Origin: Spirochaetaceae bacterium
Lineage (GTDB): Bacteria; Spirochaetota; Spirochaetia; CADAEX01
Length of the DNA: 20,839 nt
Direction of reading: 5' to 3'
Assembly (NCBI GenBank): GCA_009778835.1
Contig: WRFK01000005.1
Span: 1 to 20,839 of the forward strand
Below, piece by piece: positions 12,953-19,873 of this stretch. Within the stretch, counting starts at the first letter, position 1; every line of letters starts with the position of its first letter. The notes under the pieces were generated by a model that was given only the letters and a program-made list of their open reading frames with translations, had not been told where the DNA came from and ran no database searches. Both the position numbers and the translations under genes were made by a program.

Positions 12953-14933
12953 AAACGTCAGAATAAGGATAAAACTTTTGATAGGATTTGCATGTATGTC
13001 GGTTATTGGGTTGATTTTGGGCATTACCGGGTTGTTGTCCATAAGTTCACTTATACATATGTCATATGAATTGAACAAACTGCAGATGGAATCCAAAAAC
13101 CTTTCAGAGGTATTAAACAAGCATTTTATATGGAGGCAAAACCTGACCGAGACAATGCTATATGGCTCTAAGTTTACCGGAGCACTTAGCCCTGAAACCT
13201 GTTCGCTTGGTATATGGTTAAATGAAGGAGAGGGAAAAGCAGTAACCGATGAGAGTATTCTTTCCATGCTTAACAGCATTGCGGGACCTCATGCTTATAT
13301 GCACCATGAAGCCGCAGTAATATTAAAGCTTCTGGAGTCCAAAGGTACAGATGCTGCAAAAACGCATTTTATAGATAACCTTCTTCCTTCAATGAAGGAA
13401 GTTATTATCCGTTTGGACCAAATGAAAGAAAGATATGCCAAATTAATTGATGATATGTCAATTGATATTCTTGAGAGAGGAAGATTTTTATCCATACTCA
13501 TCGTTGCTTTTATTCTGGCTGCCATTATTGCGGGCGCTATTTTATCAATGTTGATGCCCCCCGTAATATTAAAGCCGATTACCGTACTCTCTTCTTTTAT
13601 GAAACAAGCGGCTGACGGTGATTTTTCCAAAAGGGTGAAATCGGATTTTAGCGCCGAAATAACACAGCTTTTTGACGCGTGCAACGCGCTTGTTATTTTT
13701 AGCGATACAAGTGTCCTTAATCTTACGGAAACAGTTATAAAAGTACGAAAATCTGCGCAGGATATGCTGTCGGTATCGTCGCAAATGGCTTCTAATAGTC
13801 AGGCGCTTAATGAAGAAACATCATCTGTAAGTACTGCAGCAGAGGAGTTTTCGGCTGGAATGGCAGAGTCATCAAGCTCGCTTTCGACCGCCAGCGTGCA
13901 TATATCTGCGGTAGCTACATCTATAGAGCAAATAAACGCGACTATAAGCAGTGTTGCGGCTGCTGCCGAGGAGACAAGTACAAGATCAAAGCAGTCAAGC
14001 GCTCTTGTCGATAACATTCAGGATAGCATTTCAAAGGCATCCGGCTCGGTTACGCTTGTTTCAAACGCTTTTAACTCTGTTGCCCAAAGCGTTGATGAAA
14101 TAAACAGATCCATTTTAACAGTAAGCGAACATTGCGCGGTTACAAAGAATAAGATGTCCGATGCGGACGATAAGGCAAAAAACACCAATATGATTATTCA
14201 GCGGCTTGAGATAGCAAGCAAGCAAATAGGAAAAATAGTCAATGTAATAAATGATATCGCGGACCAAACAAACATGCTTGCCCTTAATGCTGCTATCGAG
14301 GCAGCAGGTGCGGGTGAGGCAGGCAAAGGGTTTATGGTTGTTGCAAACGAAGTTAAGGAACTCGCCAAGCAGACTGCCACAGCAACAGATGAAATTGCCG
14401 ACCAAATTGAAAACATGCAAAAGAACATGACCGAAGCAGTTGGCGCTGTGTCGGAAATAACAGAGCTTATCAATGAAATGACCGGGTTTATGAACAGCTT
14501 CACCAGTGAAATGACACAGCAGGGCAAGCGCAGTGACCAGATAGCGGATGAGTCCGCTGCTGCCGCGCGGAGAATGAATGAAATAACAACTGAAATTAAT
14601 AAGTTGTCTGAAAATGCGCTTTCTGTAACAAAAACAGTCGTTGAATCTGCAAAGGGCGCTAACGAAATAGCCAAATCCACAGCCGAACTTGTTATAGGGG
14701 CGCAGGAAATAGGGATGAATTCAGAGCGCGTTTCCAATAATATAAAAGAAATAGACCGCACCGCAAAAGAGATGGTGTCGGGACTTGTGGATATTTCAAA
14801 AAATATCCAGCTTATAAACGAGAAGACTAGCGCGGTTCAGAATAACGCTGACGCGACTAAATCATCAAGCGAAGGGATGATGGAAATAGCAAATGATATG
14901 GAGGTGTTCATATCAAAATTTAAAACAACTTAA
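12936..14933 (+). CDS. Methyl-accepting chemoreceptor with a CZB-like periplasmic domain
   Basis: This is a 665-residue receptor. ATG 12936 follows a full AAGGAGG (12921-12927) at 8 bases, and upstream in-frame codons lie inside cheW. Membrane helix 1 is about 12-36, the periplasmic helical domain about 37-183, helix 2 about 184-210, HAMP about 211-262, and then a cytoplasmic methylation and signalling coiled coil. The periplasmic part contains His63-x-x-Trp66, Cys89-x-Leu-Gly-x-Trp94 and His119-x-x-x-His123, the 3His/1Cys pattern of CZB zinc-binding chemoreceptor domains. These normally lie in the cytoplasm at the C-terminus. The signalling tip (about 440-480) is conserved except for Gly458 where nearly all receptors have Arg (Ala-Ala-Arg-Ala-Gly-Glu). 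There is no C-terminal methylation-enzyme tether. The ligand may be zinc, pH or hypochlorite-type oxidants as in other CZB receptors, but this is inferred. Confidence 0.95.
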   Translation: MRKKFKNVRIRIKLLIGFACMSVIGLILGITGLLSISSLIHMSYELNKLQMESKNLSEVLNKHFIWRQNLTETMLYGSKFTGALSPETCSLGIWLNEGEGKAVTDESILSMLNSIAGPHAYMHHEAAVILKLLESKGTDAAKTHFIDNLLPSMKEVIIRLDQMKERYAKLIDDMSIDILERGRFLSILIVAFILAAIIAGAILSMLMPPVILKPITVLSSFMKQAADGDFSKRVKSDFSAEITQLFDACNALVIFSDTSVLNLTETVIKVRKSAQDMLSVSSQMASNSQALNEETSSVSTAAEEFSAGMAESSSSLSTASVHISAVATSIEQINATISSVAAAAEETSTRSKQSSALVDNIQDSISKASGSVTLVSNAFNSVAQSVDEINRSILTVSEHCAVTKNKMSDADDKAKNTNMIIQRLEIASKQIGKIVNVINDIADQTNMLALNAAIEAAGAGEAGKGFMVVANEVKELAKQTATATDEIADQIENMQKNMTEAVGAVSEITELINEMTGFMNSFTSEMTQQGKRSDQIADESAAAARRMNEITTEINKLSENALSVTKTVVESAKGANEIAKSTAELVIGAQEIGMNSERVSNNIKEIDRTAKEMVSGLVDISKNIQLINEKTSAVQNNADATKSSSEGMMEIANDMEVFISKFKTT

Positions 14934-14935
14934 CA

Positions 14936-15997
14936 ATGAATGGAATCAGATTATTAATTGCCGACAATTCGCCGGTATACAAAAAAATGTTTGCACAGGC
15001 TGCAATTGAATTGGATAAAAGCGCGAAAGTCGCCTATGCCTTAAACTGCAGTGAAGCGCTTGATAGTATAAAGCGTCATAATTATGATGTTATTGTTATT
15101 GATACGGAGATTTCAGGCTTGGATATGGCTCTGTTTTTAAATAACGTTATGCGGCAAATACCAAAAGCTTTGGTTTTTGCAACAGCGCAGCCTTCATCTG
15201 TGAGCGACAAGCTTTGCGCCGAGGCAATGGCAAAAGGTGCGTTTAATTATATGGTTAAGCCTATACATAACAGTTATAGCGCGAATTTTGATTTTGTAAA
15301 AGGCAAAATGTCTGATCTTTTTAAGGTTGTGCATGAGGTACATGAAAAGAAGAAGAAGAGAACTGCAATTGAGCCGGTAAAAGTTAATGGTAAATTCCAA
15401 CCGGAAATTGTTCTTATTGCGGTTTCAACAGGCGGTCCGATGGCGCTTGAAAACATCTTATCCAAACTGCCCGAGGATTTTCCTGTGCCTATTTTAGTTG
15501 TTCAGCATATGCCGGCGCCTTTTATAAAAATGCTGGCGCATCACTTGAATCAGAAGTCCCGGCTAAAGGTCAAGGTAGCTGAAGACAATGAAAGAGTCGT
15601 GGGAGGGACAGTATATATAGCAGTCGGAGAGATGCATATGAAGTTAGATGCAAAAAACAGGATTCAATTGGACGATTCACCGCCTCTTAACAATATTCGT
15701 CCTGCCGCTGATATACTTTTTGAATCAGTCGCCGAATCATTCACCGGATCGGGGGTTTTGGCCGTCATTTTGACGGGAATGGGGAATGATGGTGAAAGGG
15801 GGCTCGCAGCTTTGAAACAAAAACAGAACTGTTTTTGCCTGGCTCAAAGTGAAGAAACATGCGTTGTCTATGGAATGCCATGCGCAGCGATGGAAGCCAG
15901 GCTTGTTGACAAAATATTGGATTTGGATAAAATTTCTTCGGAAGTAGAAAGTTTTAATTACACCCCCATGCAAATGCAGAGGAAAAAAGTTGAGTAA
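14936..15997 (+). CDS. cheB: Chemotaxis receptor methylesterase/deamidase CheB
   Basis: This 353-residue enzyme removes methyl groups from receptor glutamates when phosphorylated. The N-terminal receiver (about 1-125) has Asp10 (Asp-Asn instead of Asp-Asp), acceptor Asp56, Thr83 and Lys108-Pro. A charged linker with a Lys run follows at about 135-150. The esterase domain (about 155-335) has the catalytic triad Ser164 (Ala-Val-Ser-Thr-Gly-Gly-Pro), His191 (Gln-His-Met-Pro) and Asp285 (Gly-Met-Gly-Asn-Asp-Gly). ATG 14936 lies only two bases after the receptor stop and has no clear Shine-Dalgarno, so it probably depends on translational coupling. It overlaps cheR by 8 bases. Confidence 0.95.
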   Translation: MNGIRLLIADNSPVYKKMFAQAAIELDKSAKVAYALNCSEALDSIKRHNYDVIVIDTEISGLDMALFLNNVMRQIPKALVFATAQPSSVSDKLCAEAMAKGAFNYMVKPIHNSYSANFDFVKGKMSDLFKVVHEVHEKKKKRTAIEPVKVNGKFQPEIVLIAVSTGGPMALENILSKLPEDFPVPILVVQHMPAPFIKMLAHHLNQKSRLKVKVAEDNERVVGGTVYIAVGEMHMKLDAKNRIQLDDSPPLNNIRPAADILFESVAESFTGSGVLAVILTGMGNDGERGLAALKQKQNCFCLAQSEETCVVYGMPCAAMEARLVDKILDLDKISSEVESFNYTPMQMQRKKVE

Positions 15998-16877
15998 ATT
16001 TAGCTTTATGCAGGCAGCATCTCAGATTTCCATAAGTGAATCTGAGTATTTGCTTTTCAGAAATTACATATCTGAAAATTGCGGAATTGTTATTCCGCCG
16101 GAAAAGACATATTTGCTTGAAACGAGACTTTCAAAGTATATGGTTGACACCGGGACCGATTCTTTTGGCAAATTCTATGATTATATAAAATCGAATTCAG
16201 ATCCATCGATAAAACAGAAAATAATAAATGCCATAACGACGAATGAAACACAGTGGTTTCGTGACAGCGCTCCGTGGAAGGTTTTAGAGGAACGTCTGCT
16301 TCCGGAACTTGTAAATGACCTTATTTCAGGTAAAAAAAATAGGGTGAAAATCTGGAGCGCTGCTTCTTCAAGCGGGCAGGAAATTTATTCGACCGTTATG
16401 TGTATAGATAATTACTTGAGTACAAACAACATAAAAGGAGTTACTCTTTCGGATTTTGATTTTATTGCTACAGATATTTCAACCGGTGTTTTGGATATAG
16501 CAAAAAAAGGAAGATACGATAGAATAAGCATGATAAGAGGATTAAGTGATTATTATAAAGCAAAATATTTTAAGGAAAACGGCTCGGCATGGGACATTGA
16601 CCCAAAAGTACGCAGCGCGGTAAAATTTGATTGTTTTAATCTGCAAAAATCCTATAAACCATTAGGACAATTTGATATTATTTTCTGCAGATATGTTTTA
16701 ATATATTTTTCAGATGATATGAAAAAGGAAATAATATCAAAAATGTGCGACGTATTGTCGGATAGCGGCGTTTTTTTTACAGGGAATTATGCTTTATATG
16801 ATTTATTTAAAGATAATTTTGACTCTGATTATTATGGAAATTTAACATATTATATTAAAAAGGCGGGATTAAAATGA
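15990..16877 (+). CDS. cheR: Chemotaxis receptor methyltransferase CheR
   Basis: This 295-residue S-adenosylmethionine-dependent glutamate methyltransferase acts on the chemoreceptor. TTG 15990 is favoured because GAGG (15979-15982) lies 7 bases upstream, whereas the next ATG (16008) has no site. The N-terminal helical domain (about 15-80) precedes Thr-Thr-Asn-Glu-Thr-Gln-Trp-Phe-Arg-Asp. The SAM-binding Trp-Ser-Ala-Ala-Ser-Ser-Ser-Gly-Gln-Glu-x-Tyr-Ser motif follows, then Ala-Thr-Asp-Ile-Ser, and Phe-Cys-Arg-Tyr-Val-Leu-Ile-Tyr-Phe. In the last motif Tyr replaces the usual Asn after Cys-Arg. There are no TPRs and no pentapeptide-binding insert that I can recognise, matching a receptor without a tether. 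A run of eight T lies in the gene at 16771-16778. It overlaps cheY by 4 bases. Confidence 0.93.
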   Translation: MSKFSFMQAASQISISESEYLLFRNYISENCGIVIPPEKTYLLETRLSKYMVDTGTDSFGKFYDYIKSNSDPSIKQKIINAITTNETQWFRDSAPWKVLEERLLPELVNDLISGKKNRVKIWSAASSSGQEIYSTVMCIDNYLSTNNIKGVTLSDFDFIATDISTGVLDIAKKGRYDRISMIRGLSDYYKAKYFKENGSAWDIDPKVRSAVKFDCFNLQKSYKPLGQFDIIFCRYVLIYFSDDMKKEIISKMCDVLSDSGVFFTGNYALYDLFKDNFDSDYYGNLTYYIKKAGLK

Positions 16878-17254
16878 AGTTGCTTGTGGTTGACGATTCC
16901 TCAATAACAAGGAAAATAATCAAGGCTGTTGCCGACGTATTACAAATGGAAATGGAAGAGGCTCAGGATGGAATTGAAGCTCTTGAAATTCTTTCAAAGA
17001 AATATGAGGAAATAGATCTTGTGCTTTTAGACTGGAATATGCCTCAAATGAGCGGGTATGAAGTCCTTGTTGAAATAAAATCCAACGACAAATATAAAAA
17101 ATTACCCGTAATGATGGTAACTACGGAAGGGCAGAGAAGCAATATTGTCGCCGCTGTCCGCGCAGGCGCTGCCAACTATTTAACAAAGCCATTCACAGTT
17201 GAAGAATTGGAAACAAAAATTATTGAATGTATTGGAAAGGAAGGTGAATTTTAA
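16874..17254 (+). CDS. cheY: Single-domain response regulator CheY
   Basis: This 126-residue receiver domain has every canonical residue: Asp7/Asp8, acceptor Asp53 (Leu-Leu-Asp-Trp-Asn-Met-Pro), Thr83 and Lys105-Pro. It starts as ATGA overlapping the cheR stop. It is the likely motor- or effector-binding output of the operon's CheA. The CheX gene immediately after (one-base overlap) is the expected phosphatase partner. Confidence 0.95.
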   Translation: MKLLVVDDSSITRKIIKAVADVLQMEMEEAQDGIEALEILSKKYEEIDLVLLDWNMPQMSGYEVLVEIKSNDKYKKLPVMMVTTEGQRSNIVAAVRAGAANYLTKPFTVEELETKIIECIGKEGEF

Positions 17255-17718
17255 TGAGTGCTTTTTCTATAGACCGGATTGGTTTTATTTTCACTGATGC
17301 GTTGGCTGAAGTTGTTTCCATAACATCAGGCTTTTTGCTTGATATTTCCTCGTTGGAGGATGATTCTGATTTTAACGAAATGGTTGGTTTCATGAGTCTT
17401 AATGGGAAAAATCAGGGAATTGTTTTTATTTCAGCCGAAGAAGCCACTATGCGGGTTATCTGTTCCTTTATGACAGGCATCTCCAAGGATGAAGTAACCA
17501 GGAATGATATTGAAGATGCCTTGTGCGAGCTTGTCAATATGACCGCGGGCAACGCCAAGTTGCGGTTCAATGAGGCAGAGCAAATATATACACTTTCGCC
17601 GCCTTTTTTTATTCGTGGCAAAGATATGTCGATTACAACAAAAAAAAGGGTAAGTATCATTTCAAGGGTTTTGAAAAACGAAGAAATTTCAATTAAACTT
17701 AAAGTGGTATTTTACTAG
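17254..17718 (+). CDS. cheX: CheX-type CheY-phosphate phosphatase
   Basis: This is a 154-residue protein of the CheX/CheC phosphatase class. The diagnostic active-site helix is Glu92-Leu-Val-Asn95 followed by Met-Thr-Ala-Gly-Asn-Ala-Lys, the Glu-x-x-Asn...Gly-Asn pattern of CheX. There is a single such helix, as in CheX, not two as in CheC. It starts at ATG 17254, sharing one base with the cheY stop, with GGAAGG about 10 bases upstream. It is the last gene of the chemotaxis operon. CheX proteins work as dimers to dephosphorylate CheY in spirochaetes and Thermotoga, and the context fits exactly. Confidence 0.9.
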   Translation: MSAFSIDRIGFIFTDALAEVVSITSGFLLDISSLEDDSDFNEMVGFMSLNGKNQGIVFISAEEATMRVICSFMTGISKDEVTRNDIEDALCELVNMTAGNAKLRFNEAEQIYTLSPPFFIRGKDMSITTKKRVSIISRVLKNEEISIKLKVVFY

Positions 17719-17923
17719 CTGAAAGCGAACAATTTGCAAATTTTTTAAAAAATCATAAAATTTATACTTAACAACCATTAAGTGATATATCTTTCTCTTA
17801 AGGCGCATTTTTATTGTAATAATTTGTTGTGCAATTACATTTGCCCTATGGAAAGCTTTTATAGAGTTATTAAAAATGCTTAATATTATTAGGTAAACCC
17901 CATCAAACATAAATTGTAAAAAT
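17719..17923. other. AT-rich intergenic region after cheX
   Basis: No supportable gene lies here. Just after cheX there is a palindrome AATTTGCAAATT (17731-17742) running into ATTTTTTAAAAAAT (17740-17753). It may act as a weak AT-rich terminator for the operon, but stem stability is low. Short reading frames here are uninformative because of the base composition. Confidence 0.5.
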
Positions 17924-17948
17924 AAAAAAAGCCGCCCTTTTGGACGGC
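17924..17948 (-). terminator. Intrinsic terminator of the tRNA-Asn gene
   Basis: On the minus strand a 7-bp GC-rich stem with one G-U pair (17948-17942 pairing with 17937-17931) closes an AAAA loop. It is followed by seven T (17930-17924). It lies 8 bases beyond the tRNA 3' end. The plus strand lacks a U-tract, so it is directional. Confidence 0.9.
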
Positions 17949-17956
17949 CTTAAAAG

Positions 17957-18029
17957 CTCCCCCGGACAGACTCGAACTGCCGACCCGATGGTTAACAGCC
18001 ATCTGCTCTACCGACTGAGCTACAGGGGA
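17957..18029 (-). tRNA. tRNA-Asn (anticodon GUU)
   Basis: This 73-base gene folds into a full cloverleaf. The acceptor stem is TCCCCTG with CGGGGGA (one U-G pair). The D arm is GCTC/GAGC with the AGTCGGTA loop. The anticodon stem is GATGG/CCATC with the loop CTGTTAA and anticodon GTT. The T arm is GGCAG/CTGTC with TTCGAGT. The discriminator base is G. The 3' CCA is not encoded (the sequence continues C, TTTT), so it must be added enzymatically. Confidence 0.97.
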
Positions 18030-18040
18030 ATGCAGAAATA

Positions 18041-18069
18041 AACATATCTAAAATAATAAAACTTGTCAA
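18041..18069 (-). promoter_or_regulatory. Predicted promoter of tRNA-Asn
   Basis: On the minus strand a consensus TTGACA (18069-18064), a 17-bp spacer and TATGTT (18046-18041, four of six) place the transcription start about five bases before the tRNA. This suits an independently transcribed tRNA. Confidence 0.7.
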
Positions 18070-18084
18070 TATTTTTGATTATTT

Positions 18085-18107
18085 CTGTAATTATTTAAGT
18101 ATTACAG
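18085..18107 (-). repeat. Inverted repeat at the end of the radical SAM gene
   Basis: A perfect 7-bp inverted repeat, CTGTAAT and ATTACAG, encloses a 9-base loop and overlaps the stop codon of the minus-strand radical SAM gene. No run of T follows on the minus strand, so its value as a terminator is doubtful. It may be a weak 3' hairpin. Confidence 0.4.
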
Positions 18108-19130
18108 GATTAAATTTATTTTTTTACCGCAATTAGAACAAATTCCATTATTGACATCTCTTATCGTTGTCTTATATCCGGTTCTTTTTACTATAATATT
18201 ACTGCAAGAGGGGCATTTTGTATTGTTTTCGGCAATTCCTGTATTCCCAACATATACGTACTCAAGATACTTTGATGCAATTGCTGCAAGATTTATCACT
18301 TTTACAGGGTCTGTTCTCTCTATGGAATATTTATAAGCAGGATAATAACATGATAAATGAAACGGAATAGAGTTATTTATTGAAGCAATAAAAGAAGCGA
18401 TCATCTCAATTTCTTTTTCGCTATCATTTTTACCCGGAATTACAAGGGTTGTAACTTCCACATGAGCTTTTGAGGCAGCAAGTTTTATAAAATCCTTTAT
18501 TGCCTCAATTCTGCCACCAAGTTCATTGGCATAAAATTTTTCATTAAATGATTTTAAATCAATATTCAATGCATCTATATTTTCAAGAATAGATTCTCCT
18601 GCTTCTTTGTTTATATATCCATTTGTAACAAGAACATTTTTAAGATTCCTGTTTCTGACCAACTTTGCTGTCTCTTTTATCCATTCGATATGTATCATTG
18701 GCTCTGAATAGGTATAAGCAAGCCCTATTGTGTTAGAAGATGCTGTAATTTCAGCCATCTCCTCCGGAGAGATGGTTTTTGCATTTTGATCAACTTTGGT
18801 TGAGATATGGTAATTTTGGCAAAAAGCACAGGTAAGATTACAACTGTAAAATCCTACGGATAATATCTGTGAGTTCGGATAAAAATGGTAGAGGGGCTTT
18901 TTTTCAATAGGATCTATTGCAAGGCCGGATATTTTGCCTGCAAATGGTATTATTGGCTTTAAATTGCTGTCAAAACCCCGTACACGGCATTTACCTGATT
19001 TTTGCGCTTTAATAACACATAAATTGGGGCAAAGTGTGCATTTTCCGGCTTTTTCATTTTGTTCATTATTTTGTGAAGGAAATTCAAAAAAAAGAGGTAT
19101 AAGAGTTTTTTTTATTGATTTTTCATCCAT
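18102..19130 (-). CDS. amrS: AmrS-type radical SAM enzyme (AmmeMemoRadiSam system; PflA-like)
   Basis: This is a 342-residue cytoplasmic iron-sulfur enzyme. The radical SAM cluster motif is Cys97-x3-Cys101-x2-Cys104. It is preceded by a Cys-rich segment (Cys31-x2-Cys34-x3-Cys38-x9-Cys48) and a Pro-Ile-Glu-Lys-Lys-Pro-Leu-Tyr-His-Phe-Tyr-Pro stretch, both characteristic of the pyruvate formate-lyase-activase-like AmrS family. A C-terminal zinc-ribbon-like pair, Cys-Pro-Ser-Cys and Cys-Ser-Asn-Cys, follows at about 310-336. Family members usually occur with Memo and AMMECR1 proteins, whose reaction is not settled; neither is in this window. ATG 19130 lies 17 bases after the preceding stop, with no strong Shine-Dalgarno, as the third gene of a minus-strand operon. 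A glycyl-radical-enzyme activase is the main alternative but is less consistent with the N-terminal cysteines. Confidence 0.85.
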   Translation of the reverse strand: MDEKSIKKTLIPLFFEFPSQNNEQNEKAGKCTLCPNLCVIKAQKSGKCRVRGFDSNLKPIIPFAGKISGLAIDPIEKKPLYHFYPNSQILSVGFYSCNLTCAFCQNYHISTKVDQNAKTISPEEMAEITASSNTIGLAYTYSEPMIHIEWIKETAKLVRNRNLKNVLVTNGYINKEAGESILENIDALNIDLKSFNEKFYANELGGRIEAIKDFIKLAASKAHVEVTTLVIPGKNDSEKEIEMIASFIASINNSIPFHLSCYYPAYKYSIERTDPVKVINLAAIASKYLEYVYVGNTGIAENNTKCPSCSNIIVKRTGYKTTIRDVNNGICSNCGKKINLIL

Positions 19131-19147
19131 TATTTTAAAAAGAATAA

Positions 19148-19873
19148 TTATTGGTTAGCAACGGGCTGTTCAACTGCTTTTTTTTCAAAATAGCTTTCGA
19201 TAAACTCGGCATTATCTTCATCCATATCTTTAAAAAGGAGTGTTGTGTATAAGTCGCTTCTGAAAACAGTACAATCTGTTGTTAAAATTTTATCCTCAAT
19301 TTTTATGGAACAATATTGTATAGTGCTTCCGCGTGTTAAATCGCTGGTTATTTCTTCAGGAAGAGAGACTGTTATTCCTTTCATGGAAATTTCAACTACT
19401 TTTCCTGTAATAAGTTCCATTGTATCCGGATGGTTAAATATAAAACTTATTTTATCAGAGTCGAGTACAAAATACCTTCTATTCCTTCTTGATTCTTTGG
19501 GGATAAGATGGCGTGAAAATACCCCTTTTAAACTATCTACTAAAGCATATTCCTCAACATCTTCATCAACAAGTCCGTTTACTTTAAGATGAGCGGCTTT
19601 TTCAGCATCTTCCTGTGAAAAAAGAGCTGTTTTAAGAAGAATAAAAACACTTTCTGTGTGAGGAAAATATGCCCTAAGAACTACTAAAAAAGGTTTCCAA
19701 TGTCTGGGATAATCTTCTGCGCTAAAAATAACCATTTCAGGGGTAATTTCAGAGATATTATCAATTGCCTTAACAGGATTTGAATAAAATATAAAATCAA
19801 AACCAATTGGCGCGAGATGCTTTTTTATTGTTGTTATTGTCGCTTCATTTTCCGCTATAACAAGTATCTTCAT
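19148..19873 (-). CDS. PilZ-domain protein with N-terminal degenerate receiver
   Basis: This is a 241-residue protein. Residues 1-120 have receiver-like alternation but lack the acidic pair (Ala-Glu-Asn-Glu), an acceptor Asp at the expected strand (Phe-Ser-Ala-Glu) and the Lys-Pro, so they form a pseudo-receiver. Residues about 125-225 form a PilZ-type domain with Arg129-Arg-x-Arg-Arg133 and Glu161-x-Ser-x-x-Gly166. In the second motif Glu stands where Asp/Asn is usual. PilZ domains bind cyclic-di-GMP; the Arg cluster argues that binding is retained, but the Glu makes it less certain. ATG 19873 overlaps the preceding stop as ATGA, so the two genes are translationally coupled. The output may be protein-protein interaction affecting motility or envelope, which is inferred. 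Confidence 0.78.
   Translation of the reverse strand: MKILVIAENEATITTIKKHLAPIGFDFIFYSNPVKAIDNISEITPEMVIFSAEDYPRHWKPFLVVLRAYFPHTESVFILLKTALFSQEDAEKAAHLKVNGLVDEDVEEYALVDSLKGVFSRHLIPKESRRNRRYFVLDSDKISFIFNHPDTMELITGKVVEISMKGITVSLPEEITSDLTRGSTIQYCSIKIEDKILTTDCTVFRSDLYTTLLFKDMDEDNAEFIESYFEKKAVEQPVANQ

Noticed and set aside
14198..14761. A 187-codon open frame on the minus strand inside the chemoreceptor gene
   Set aside because: It is antisense to a highly conserved coding sequence, is Ser/Ala/Ile-rich as expected from reverse reading of coiled-coil codons, and has no ribosome site.
17689..17910. A 73-codon minus-strand frame downstream of cheX
   Set aside because: It is AT-rich, starts inside cheX, has no ribosome site and no recognisable protein pattern.
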